Of a stretch of DNA of 64,000 nucleotides, positions 18,048 through 25,733 are shown piece after piece. The DNA comes from Corynebacterium sp. P3-F1 (GTDB taxonomy: Bacteria > Actinomycetota > Actinomycetes > Mycobacteriales > Mycobacteriaceae): NCBI RefSeq assembly GCF_030503635.1, contig NZ_CP129965.1, forward strand, positions 2,054,089 to 2,118,088. Reading direction: 5' to 3'. Position 1 is the stretch's first letter. Every line of letters starts with the position of its first letter. Below the pieces are notes generated by a model. The model made no database searches. It saw only the letters and a list, made by a program, of their open reading frames with translations, and was not told the origin of the DNA. The translations under genes and the position numbers were made by a program.

Positions 18048-19619
18048 ATGTCGGATGAACCCGTCGTACAGACCAGCGCTGGCCAAGTCCGCGGTGTCGT
18101 GGACCCCACCACTGGCATGCGCACGTGGCGGGGGATCCCGTACGGTGCGCCGACAGGTGGCCGGCACCGTTTCCGCGCACCGCGCCCGCGGGAGCCGTGG
18201 ACCGGCGAATTCGACGCGACCCATTTCGCTGAGCCGGCCATGCAGGGCACGTACGGCTGGAATGACAAAGTCAAAGGCACCGAGGATTGCCTGACGCTCG
18301 ACATCGTGCGGCCAGACACCGACGAGGAGCTGCCGGTGGTGGTGTACATGCACGGCGGGACGTTTCTGACGGGCTCCTCGCACGAGAAGGTGTTGCAGGG
18401 GCACCGGTTCGCACGCGCCACAGACATTGTCTACGTGTCGCTGAATTTCCGGCTCGGGGTGCTCGGGTATTTGGACTTGCGTTCGCTCGGCCCGGATTGT
18501 GAGGCAAACCCGGGCACATTGGACCAGATCCTCGCGCTTGAGTGGGTGCGCGACAACATTTCCGCTTTCGGTGGCGACCCGGATCGCGTGACCATCATGG
18601 GCGAGTCCGCCGGGGCCGCCGCGGTGACGACCCTGATGTGCTCGCCGGCTGCCCGCGGTCTCTTCCACGGCGCCGTCGCCCAATCCACCCCCGCCGCCGC
18701 AGTCCACTCCCGCATTCAGGCGGCAATGTGGGTGCGCAAGCTTCTCGACGGCATGGGCCTCTCCCGACTCTCCACCCTCGACGACCTGCGGCAGGTGGAG
18801 GGCGAAGAGCTCGTGCGCGTGGGCAATTCATTGCTCATCCGCAGCGGCGAGCTGCCCTACCTCAACCTGGCGTTCATGCCCACCGTCGACGGTGAGGTGA
18901 TGCCGCGCCACCCGATCGACGTGTTCACCGACAATGAGGAAGCGCCGGTCCCGCTGATCATCGGCTCCAATTCCGGCGAGGCCAGCTTCACCAAGGCGAT
19001 GTATGTATTCAGCCGTTCGCGCGAGCGGGCTGCCCGGCGCATCCTCGAGGTGTTCGACCCCGGCCACGCCGATGCGATCCTCGATGCCTACAACGGGGCG
19101 CAGACGCGGTCCGATTTCGCGGAGCTGGTGGCCGATGCCGTTTTTTGGGCGCCGTCGGTCCGTCTCGCCACCGAGCACCGCCGCGCCGCCGATGTGTGGA
19201 TGTACCACTTCGACTACGCAGCCCCAGCGGTGAAAAAGCTCGGCATTGGTGCCGTCCACACTGCGGATCTGGAAGCAGTGTTCGGAGCGCAGTACTCCAC
19301 TCCCGCGGGAATTTTGCAGCGTTTCGGGCCCAAGAAGGAATTCCAGACCGTGAGCGATCTCATGCAGAGGAACTGGGGGGCGTTCTTCCACACTGGGCGA
19401 GTCGGCGACGAGTGGCCCGTCTACGGATTCCGCTCCGAGGACGCGCCGGGCCGCGCAACCGCCGTCATTAGCGCGAACCCCCAGGTGGTGCGCGACCCGA
19501 AGGTGGAGAAGCGCCGTGCCTGGGAAGGCTTCAAGTTCACCAGCTGGGGTACCGGCCGCCCGGAGGTACTGGAGAGTGTGACCGACTTCCTCGGGCTCGA
19601 ACCCGACGAGGAGCCCTAA
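18048..19619 (+). CDS. Type B carboxylesterase (alpha/beta hydrolase)
   Basis: 523-residue carboxylesterase/lipase of the para-nitrobenzyl esterase family. It shows the oxyanion-hole motif MHGGTFLTGS (near residue 100), EDCLTLDIVRP before it, the NFRLGVLGYLDLRSL region, and the nucleophile elbow GESAGA with Ser187. A late acidic residue and His (HTADLEAVFG near 405) are consistent with the triad. No signal peptide, so a cytoplasmic enzyme; the natural substrate is not evident. Start ATG 18048 fits the conserved N-terminus (VVQTSAGQVRGVVDPTTGMRTWRGIPYG) and the -10 spacing. Confidence 0.92.
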   Translation: MSDEPVVQTSAGQVRGVVDPTTGMRTWRGIPYGAPTGGRHRFRAPRPREPWTGEFDATHFAEPAMQGTYGWNDKVKGTEDCLTLDIVRPDTDEELPVVVYMHGGTFLTGSSHEKVLQGHRFARATDIVYVSLNFRLGVLGYLDLRSLGPDCEANPGTLDQILALEWVRDNISAFGGDPDRVTIMGESAGAAAVTTLMCSPAARGLFHGAVAQSTPAAAVHSRIQAAMWVRKLLDGMGLSRLSTLDDLRQVEGEELVRVGNSLLIRSGELPYLNLAFMPTVDGEVMPRHPIDVFTDNEEAPVPLIIGSNSGEASFTKAMYVFSRSRERAARRILEVFDPGHADAILDAYNGAQTRSDFAELVADAVFWAPSVRLATEHRRAADVWMYHFDYAAPAVKKLGIGAVHTADLEAVFGAQYSTPAGILQRFGPKKEFQTVSDLMQRNWGAFFHTGRVGDEWPVYGFRSEDAPGRATAVISANPQVVRDPKVEKRRAWEGFKFTSWGTGRPEVLESVTDFLGLEPDEEP

Positions 19620-19738
19620 AGGCTTGGCCCACGGTCATCATTGCCACGGTGTTGCCCCTGCACGGCGCGATAATGGCCTGTCGCGCACAAGCCGGTGTGA
19701 AAAGCGGTTGAACCGGTGCGTTGGGGCAGGAACGTGGC

Positions 19739-19744
19739 TAGGCT
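19739..19744 (+). promoter_or_regulatory. Candidate -10 for the acidic-tail protein
   Basis: TAGGCT about 54 nt before ATG 19798; the leader then carries GGAGG as Shine-Dalgarno. Confidence 0.4.
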
Positions 19745-19797
19745 AGGTGCGGCCAGGCCGAACGGACCTGAACATCCAGCAGGAGGGAACTGCCGTC

Positions 19798-20694
19798 ATG
19801 AGCTTTTTTGAGGACATCGCCGCAGGCCTCGACCGCGAAGGCATCGAGTCGCGCGTGCACGACGAGACGATGTTCGTGCCGATCACGTCCGATGTGGAGA
19901 TTCACTTCGTCGAGATCGACCCGCACCTGCCAGCAGCCAACGTGTACATCGCCGCGGCAGATGTGGACGAGGACGACGACGAGTTTGAGACCGTCCTGGT
20001 GTCCGTTGTGTTCTCCGTCGAGGACGCTGTCCAGACAGCGGTCAAGCACATGGCCACCGATCAGGTGATCACGGTGCTCAGCGACCTGCTTGAGGGGACG
20101 GACGAGCGGATCGGGGACCTCGATTTCTTCCAGGACCCAGTCGACCCGAACCTGGTGCGCGCCGAGGTCGGCGACAACGCCGAATTGCACGTTCAGGTGG
20201 AGCTGAAGGATGGAACCCCGTGCGCCGCTGTCACATTCGTCGCTCTGCCGGAGTCCTACGACGACCTGCTGGATGACGCGATCGGTGAGCTGTGGGAGTC
20301 CGACGGTGACGCCGAGCTGACTGACGAGGACCGCGAGAAGCTCTTTGCCACCCTCCAGGCGGAAGCGATCAACGAGGTGGAGACCCTCGACCTGGGCACT
20401 TTCTTCGACTTCGACCGGCTCTTCGATGTCCTGTCGCTCGCAGCCGACCACGCCGAGGACTGGGAGGCCCAGCTTCTTCCGTTCGACGACGATGACTTCG
20501 ACGAGCCCGACGTCTACGACATTTTCGGTGCCGACGACCCAGATGAGGACGACGACACCGAAGATGATGACGAAGACTTCGACGACGACCCAGATGGGGA
20601 AGACGAAGAAGACGAAGACTTCGATGACGACCTCGACGACGAGGACGATGACGACACCGTCACTGAAGATGTCGACTTCGAGGACGAAGTCTAG
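19798..20694 (+). CDS. Conserved protein with a highly acidic C-terminal tail
   Basis: 298 residues from ATG 19798, which has an AGGAGGG ribosome site 8-14 nt upstream. Residues 1-225 form a soluble globular part (MSFFEDIAAGLDREGIESRV, ADVDEDDDEFETVLVSVVFSVEDAV) that looks like a duplicated alpha/beta unit: two segments describe regulated domains with similar ends (VHDETMFVPIT... and ELHVQVELKDGTPCAAVTFVALP). The final 75 residues are almost only Asp and Glu. No catalytic motif is recognised. The tail could bind cations or basic proteins. Function unknown. Confidence 0.75.
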   Translation: MSFFEDIAAGLDREGIESRVHDETMFVPITSDVEIHFVEIDPHLPAANVYIAAADVDEDDDEFETVLVSVVFSVEDAVQTAVKHMATDQVITVLSDLLEGTDERIGDLDFFQDPVDPNLVRAEVGDNAELHVQVELKDGTPCAAVTFVALPESYDDLLDDAIGELWESDGDAELTDEDREKLFATLQAEAINEVETLDLGTFFDFDRLFDVLSLAADHAEDWEAQLLPFDDDDFDEPDVYDIFGADDPDEDDDTEDDDEDFDDDPDGEDEEDEDFDDDLDDEDDDDTVTEDVDFEDEV

Positions 20695-20706
20695 GCAAAA
20701 CGCGCT

Positions 20707-21168
20707 CTAAGCGGCCGCGAGCCCCTCGAACATCGAGGCGGGCGAGTAGACGGGGGTGAAGGTGCCGTCGACAAGCCATACAAAGGTCGTGCCGGTGGGG
20801 GAGTGGACCTCGTGGACGGCGCCGGCGAGTGATGCGGGGACGAGAGCGCGCACCCAGGCTTCGGCGAGGTCGCGGTCGACGGTCATGCCGGAGACGTCGG
20901 TGAAGCGGATCTCGATGAGGTAGGCGGGGATGTGGCTTTCGCCGTAGCCTTTGACGCGGGCCTGCGCGCGCGGACCGACGCGCCTGCGGGTTACAGCAGC
21001 TTTGAGTTGCGGCCCATGGCCGGTGCGGGGTAGTTCGCGTGTCGGTGGGCGCCAGGCGGGTGTGGGCCGGGCGAGTGAACGCGGGTGGTGGATCACAGCC
21101 TCGAATCGGTCGAGGGCTTCGGTGTGGTTGGCGCGGATCTGGTTAGCGAGTTCTTGTGTGTTCGTCAT
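20707..21168 (-). CDS. Conserved hypothetical protein
   Basis: 153 residues from ATG 21168 (MTNTQELANQIRANHTEALDRFEAVI), a start supported by a -10 hexamer 7 nt upstream. The central part is basic (LKAAVTRRRVGPRAQARVKGYG); the C-terminal part (AYLIEIRFTDVSGMTVDRDLAEAWVRALVPASLAGAVHEVHSPTGTTFVWLVDGTF) looks like a small alpha/beta domain. No family recognised. Transcribed divergently from the MFS gene. Confidence 0.65.
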   Translation of the reverse strand: MTNTQELANQIRANHTEALDRFEAVIHHPRSLARPTPAWRPPTRELPRTGHGPQLKAAVTRRRVGPRAQARVKGYGESHIPAYLIEIRFTDVSGMTVDRDLAEAWVRALVPASLAGAVHEVHSPTGTTFVWLVDGTFTPVYSPASMFEGLAAA

Positions 21169-21175
21169 GGCCCAC

Positions 21176-21181
21176 AACCTA
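21176..21181 (-). promoter_or_regulatory. -10 element of the 21168 gene, leaderless
   Basis: TAGGTT ends 7 nt before ATG 21168 on the minus strand. Confidence 0.5.
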
Positions 21182-21292
21182 CGAAACGGGTGTGACACCA
21201 CCAGGCCTGGATCGCACAAGCGTTCGAATACTTGGCAGGGAACGAAACGGATACTGGCCATACCGGTGAGAACGGGTACCGTATGGGGCGCT

Positions 21293-22630
21293 ATGACAAC
21301 CTCATCCAGAGCCAGCCGCTGGTCTGCCCGTCGAGCAGAGCGCAGGCACTCCCGCGCAGCCGAGCGCGGCCCGGTTCCGCCAATCCCGCAGGAAATTTGG
21401 GTGCTTGTCGCGGCGGCATTCCTCATCGCGCTGGGTTACGGTCTCATCGCGCCGATCATTCCGCAGTTCGCGGTCAGTTTCGGTGTGCCGATGGCTGCGG
21501 CGGCCGCGGTGGTGTCGGTGTTCTCGGCGGCACGGTTGGTGGGGGCGCCGGGTGCGGGGTGGCTCGTGGATAAGCTCGGCTCGCGGAAGATCTACTTGTC
21601 GGGCCTGGTGATTGTCGCGGTGACCACTGGTTTGGTGGCTCTCGCGCAGGTGTATTGGCACATGCTGGTGCTGCGATTCATCGCGGGTCTGGGGTCGACG
21701 ATGTTCACGATCTCGGCGCAGGCGCTGATTGTGAAGGTGGCGCCGCCGCAGATCCGCGGGCGGGCGAGCTCGACCTACGCCACAGCTTTCCTGCTGGGCA
21801 ACATCATCGGGCCCGTTGCCGGCGCGGGACTGTCGTTTTTGGGGATGCGCTGGCCGTTCGTGATTTACGGCATGGGCGTGGGGCTGGCGGCGTTCGTGGT
21901 TTGGGCGAAGCTACCTAAATCGGACCGCGATGTCGACCGTGCCGCGCGCCCGCCAATGCGGTTGGGGGAGGCGCTTGGCCACCCCAGCTACCGGAGTTTG
22001 CTCGTGTCGATGTTCGCGAATGGCTGGGTGAATATGGGCGTGCGCGTGGCCATCCTCCCGCTGTTCGCGGCCTCGGTGTTCACGCACGGCGCGGCGATGT
22101 CCGGCTTCGCGTTGGCAGCGTTCGCGGCGGGCAACGCAGTCACGCTGCAATTCTCCGGCCGCCTCGCGGATGAGATCGGCCGCAAGCCGATGATTCTGAC
22201 GGGTCTTGCAACCACCGTCGTGGCGACAGCGACGCTGGGGTTTGCCACTAGCTTCTGGCCGCTGATCGCCCTGTCCGCGCTCGCGGGTGTGGGCGGCGGC
22301 ATGCTCGTGCCCAGCCAGCAGGCGACGCTCGCGGACATCATCGGCAACGACCGTTCGGGCGGGAAGACGTTGTCCGTGTTCCAGATGTGCGGCGATGCCG
22401 GACAGGTGCTCGGTCCCATTATCATCGGCGCGCTTGCGCAGTCCCACGGCTTCCCTGTCGCTTTCGGGGTGTGCGGCGCCGTTGCTGCAGGTGCATTCGC
22501 GGTCTGGGCGGTGATGGGGCAGGAGACCCACCCGAAGAGCGCGGCGCAACCGGCCGGAGCCACAACCTCGAACACCGCAGCAAGCGAGCCTCACACGCCG
22601 AGAACCGCCGACCCCGCGAAGGAGAACTAA
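21293..22630 (+). CDS. MFS efflux transporter
   Basis: 445-residue major facilitator protein in the cytoplasmic membrane, drug:H+ antiporter type (12-TM). Visible: a basic N-tail (MTTSSRASRWSARRAERRHSR), TM1 IWVLVAAAFLIALGYGLIAP, the motif-A loop GWLVDKLGSRKIYL (G-x3-D-x2-G-x-R) between TM2 and TM3, and a second copy SGRLADEIGRKPMILTG halfway. Substrate not evident. TACCGT lies 10 nt before ATG 21293. The stop overlaps the nucleoside-hydrolase start as TAATG, so the two are coupled and the transporter may handle nucleosides or analogues; that is inference. Confidence 0.88.
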   Translation: MTTSSRASRWSARRAERRHSRAAERGPVPPIPQEIWVLVAAAFLIALGYGLIAPIIPQFAVSFGVPMAAAAAVVSVFSAARLVGAPGAGWLVDKLGSRKIYLSGLVIVAVTTGLVALAQVYWHMLVLRFIAGLGSTMFTISAQALIVKVAPPQIRGRASSTYATAFLLGNIIGPVAGAGLSFLGMRWPFVIYGMGVGLAAFVVWAKLPKSDRDVDRAARPPMRLGEALGHPSYRSLLVSMFANGWVNMGVRVAILPLFAASVFTHGAAMSGFALAAFAAGNAVTLQFSGRLADEIGRKPMILTGLATTVVATATLGFATSFWPLIALSALAGVGGGMLVPSQQATLADIIGNDRSGGKTLSVFQMCGDAGQVLGPIIIGALAQSHGFPVAFGVCGAVAAGAFAVWAVMGQETHPKSAAQPAGATTSNTAASEPHTPRTADPAKEN

Positions 22631-23634
22631 TGCGCATCATCCTCGACTGCGACCCGGGCGTGGACGACACGTACGCGCTGATCTACCTCGCGGCCGCCGC
22701 GCACGCCGGCACGCACGAGCTGGAATGCGTGACCACCACCAGCGGAAACGTCGAGGCGGACCAGTGCGCGCGCAACGCCGCGTGGATTCTCACGCTGTGT
22801 GGCCTGCCCATCATCCCGCTCGCCGCCGGAATCCCGGAGCCCCTCGGCTGGGAACTGACCACCACTCCGGAGACTCACGGTGACACCGGCCTGGGCTACG
22901 CGCACGCCCCGGAGCGCCACGTGGAGCACGACTGGGACCGCCTGTGGATCGACGCGATCGACCGCGGCACCGAGGACCTCCACCTCATCGTCACCGGCCC
23001 CATGACCAACCTCGCCGCGTTCCGCCGCCTCCACCCAGAGCATTACGCGAAGCTGCGCCACATCACGGTCATGGGCGGCGCGTTCCATTACCCAGGCAAC
23101 ACCACGCCCACCGCCGAGTGGAATTTCTGGGTGGACCCCCACGCCGCCAAAGAAGTCTTAGCCGACGCGCCCACGCCGATCACCGTGTGCCCCCTCAACG
23201 TAACGGAGAAAATGCTCCTCACGCCCGAGCGCCTTCACCGCATCACAGACGCCCTCGGCTCCGCCCCCATCGCGGAGCACCTCGCCCCCATCACCCGTTT
23301 CTACTTCGAGTTCCACGAGGACATGGGCCAGGGCTACCAGGCGCAGATCCACGACCTATTCACCGTGCTCACCGCCACCAGCGCAATCGACACCGCGCCG
23401 CAGCTCGCCACCATCGACATCGAGGCCGACAGCGACCTCACACGCGGCACATCGCTTATCGACGCCTCCCACTTCTGGGACCGCACCCCCAACGCCCACG
23501 TGATCACCGACATCCCCGACGGAACCATCACCCACGCCTGGCAGCTTTTCGACGACGCCTGCCACATCCTCTCCCGCATCGCCTCCGGCGACGCCGCCCT
23601 GGAGAAACTCCGTCACCTGCGTGCGGAGGACTAG
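22630..23634 (+). CDS. Inosine-uridine-preferring nucleoside hydrolase family protein
   Basis: 334-residue N-ribosylhydrolase that splits nucleosides into base and ribose. The Ca2+/ribose site is intact: D6-x-D8-P-G-x-D12-D13 (LDCDPGVDDTYAL) at the N-terminus, VTTTSGNVEADQCARNA, VTGPMTNLA, VMGGAFHYPGN and EWNFWVDPHAA. Start ATG 22630 is set by the conserved N-terminus and the TAATG overlap with the MFS gene. Role: salvage of nucleosides. Its stop codon and that of the convergent ParA gene share the bases CTAG. Confidence 0.93.
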   Translation: MRIILDCDPGVDDTYALIYLAAAAHAGTHELECVTTTSGNVEADQCARNAAWILTLCGLPIIPLAAGIPEPLGWELTTTPETHGDTGLGYAHAPERHVEHDWDRLWIDAIDRGTEDLHLIVTGPMTNLAAFRRLHPEHYAKLRHITVMGGAFHYPGNTTPTAEWNFWVDPHAAKEVLADAPTPITVCPLNVTEKMLLTPERLHRITDALGSAPIAEHLAPITRFYFEFHEDMGQGYQAQIHDLFTVLTATSAIDTAPQLATIDIEADSDLTRGTSLIDASHFWDRTPNAHVITDIPDGTITHAWQLFDDACHILSRIASGDAALEKLRHLRAED

Positions 23635-24698
23635 TTCGAGTTCAGTCGGTCGTAAACGGTGTCCGAAATCAGTTTGATTTTTTCGGCGTATCCGTCGCGC
23701 TGGTTGCCCTGAGTACCTTTGATGCCGTCCCCATAGACAAGCTCAGCGATCGGTGCATGAACGTCCTGTGCAGTCGCCGGCATGGAATGCATGTGAGGAA
23801 CGTGGCCGAGTAGGTAGTCTTTTTCGCTCTGGCCCAGTGTGCTGCCGATGAGTCGGGCTTCGTCGGCGAACTTGTCACGGAAGCGTTCGAAAGCTCCGAC
23901 AAGCTGCTCTTTACCGTTGGATTTCTTCTTGACGTATTCGAGCGTCGTGTAACCCAGGTACTTCAGGTTGTGGTCATTCTGGCCGCCGAGCCGTAGGTTT
24001 CGGGACTTCTTCTCAAAGCTCGCGGAGAACGACTTCCAGGTAGCGATATTCGCTTCCGACATCTCTGAGTACTCCGCGACCCATTCATCGAACCATCGGG
24101 CTAGGTTGCCGAACGCGTGGTAGCTGAAGAGGTCGGTGGCAGTAGGGGTGACAAAAGCGTCGCACCCGAGAAGCACGGTTCGGTTGAAGGGGCCGAGACT
24201 CGGACCGACGTCGAAGAAGACGTAGTCGTACCGGTCTTCATCCTCCATTGCGGTGACGAGCTGTCCGGCCCAGTGAACCCTGCGGAAGGCTGCCGTCTCT
24301 TTTCCGAGAGCCGTTTGCCAGGCGGCGGACATTACGTCTTCGATCTGTGAGAGCTGCGGGTGGCCGGCCATGACATCGACCTTGAATCGTTCGGAGCGGT
24401 GAACTGGAATGTCAGTTTCAATTTCTGGCTCACCTTCCCGCAGGGGGATGAAAACACCGTAGACGGTTTTCAACAGCGACTCTCGTCGAGCAATTTTCGG
24501 GTCGGGGTTGCCATCGTAGATCTCGTGGGTCTGCTGCTCGGTGAGCATGAGTTGGGTGGCATTGCATTGAGGATCGCAGTCGACGTAGAGAACCCGCTTA
24601 CCCTTCATCGCAATGTTGTAAGCCACGTTCGTCGAAAGGGTCGTTTTACCGACACCGCCTTTGTTGTTGAACAAGCTGAGTGTCTTGATAGTCGACAT
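23631..24698 (-). CDS. ParA/Soj-family ATPase of accessory type
   Basis: 355-residue P-loop ATPase with the deviant Walker A KGGVGKTT (13-20, after MSTIKTLSLFNN), VLYVDCDPQCNATQL and YDYVFFDVGPSLGPFNR. The second half (FSYHAFGNLARWFDEWVAEYSEM to GHVPHMHSMPATAQDVHAPIAELVYGDGIKG) is longer than in chromosomal ParA and is the kind seen in plasmid, phage or island-borne ParA-like proteins. No ParB-like gene or obvious parS array is adjacent. Start ATG 24698 has GGAGGA upstream; longer frames to 24992 are not supported. Base composition is visibly less GC-rich than the neighbouring nucleoside hydrolase, suggesting transfer. Confidence 0.82.
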   Translation of the reverse strand: MSTIKTLSLFNNKGGVGKTTLSTNVAYNIAMKGKRVLYVDCDPQCNATQLMLTEQQTHEIYDGNPDPKIARRESLLKTVYGVFIPLREGEPEIETDIPVHRSERFKVDVMAGHPQLSQIEDVMSAAWQTALGKETAAFRRVHWAGQLVTAMEDEDRYDYVFFDVGPSLGPFNRTVLLGCDAFVTPTATDLFSYHAFGNLARWFDEWVAEYSEMSEANIATWKSFSASFEKKSRNLRLGGQNDHNLKYLGYTTLEYVKKKSNGKEQLVGAFERFRDKFADEARLIGSTLGQSEKDYLLGHVPHMHSMPATAQDVHAPIAELVYGDGIKGTQGNQRDGYAEKIKLISDTVYDRLNSN

Positions 24699-24822
24699 CG
24701 TTCCTCCGAAAAACGTTCGCAAAAATTCAGACATAAACCTAAGGCTTAGAAACGTATTTCGCACCTTCAGAGGAGTCGCCCAATAAGCTGCTTCACAAAA
24801 CAATGTTTGGAAGGCATTCATT

Positions 24823-25710
24823 ATGACGACGACGCAATCTACTGAACACAGAACGGAAAGAGACAGAAACTGGCCGAAAATCCTCGCATGGGTGGGGATA
24901 GTTTTCGGTGCGATCGCGCTTCTCGGCAGCGTTGTTGGTGGTGAGACTGAAAACCGACTTTCAGGAACTTTGGCTTCAATAGCAATACTCATCCCGTCTG
25001 CATGGTGGTTCTTTTGCGAGAAACGGGATCATGAACGCCGCGATACGTATGAGACTAGTGTTCGCCGTAACGAGGAATTGACTAGATATCTGGGCCCGCA
25101 GGACCAAGTCATTCTCGATGGAATGGGCGAAGTTGAACCTCCAAAGAAAATCAACCGTCGATGGCCGCTGGTTGGGATGACAAGCTTCATTCTTTTCCTA
25201 CTGGGCGGAATACTTGCCCCGCCGGCTGAATCGGGCTCCGAATCGAATGCTGAGACGTCTACCTCGCCTGCGTCCCATGAAACGACATCTTCAATGGCCA
25301 CAACGCCTAGCCAAACGACAAGCGTGGCTGAAGATCCGAAAAAGTCAGAAGAAGCCAAGAGGTCGGAGGAGGCTAAACGGTCCGAGGATGCGCGACGCTC
25401 TGCAGAAGCGAAGGCTCGACAGGAAGAAGAAGCTCGTCGAGCTGAGGAGCAACGTCTGAGTGCGCAAGCTGAGGCAGAACGAGCACGATCGGGTGCAGTG
25501 CAAGAGGGCGTTCCGCCCGCGGAGCCGAATACTCAACCGCAGGGGCTCGTCGCACCGGCACCGCAGCAGCAAACTTCCTACGCGAATTGTAAGGACGTCT
25601 GGAATAGTATCGGACGGCCGATCTACGCGGGCGAGCCTGGCTACACCTCCGGCAGAGGCAAATTGGATGGGAATTCTGATGGTGTCGGTTGTGAAAGCGA
25701 CCCTAGATAG
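24823..25710 (+). CDS. Membrane protein with coiled-coil and C-terminal excalibur Ca2+-binding domain
   Basis: 295 residues. Two or three transmembrane helices at the N-terminus (ILAWVGIVFGAIALLGSVVG at about 19-38, a short one near 50-65, and WPLVGMTSFILFLLGGIL at about 113-130). Then a Ser/Thr-rich stretch, a roughly 60-residue Glu/Ala/Arg coiled coil (KKSEEAKRSEEAKRSEDA...) and a Pro/Gln linker. It ends in an excalibur domain: YANCKDVWNSIGRP...GYTSGRGKLDGNSDGVGCE, with the DxNxDGxxCE calcium loop and paired Cys. The last domain is likely outside the cell. Part of the accessory block between the ParA-like and helicase genes; function unknown. Confidence 0.8.
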   Translation: MTTTQSTEHRTERDRNWPKILAWVGIVFGAIALLGSVVGGETENRLSGTLASIAILIPSAWWFFCEKRDHERRDTYETSVRRNEELTRYLGPQDQVILDGMGEVEPPKKINRRWPLVGMTSFILFLLGGILAPPAESGSESNAETSTSPASHETTSSMATTPSQTTSVAEDPKKSEEAKRSEEAKRSEDARRSAEAKARQEEEARRAEEQRLSAQAEAERARSGAVQEGVPPAEPNTQPQGLVAPAPQQQTSYANCKDVWNSIGRPIYAGEPGYTSGRGKLDGNSDGVGCESDPR

Positions 25711-25733
25711 AACGGAAAAGGGTTCTCACTCAC

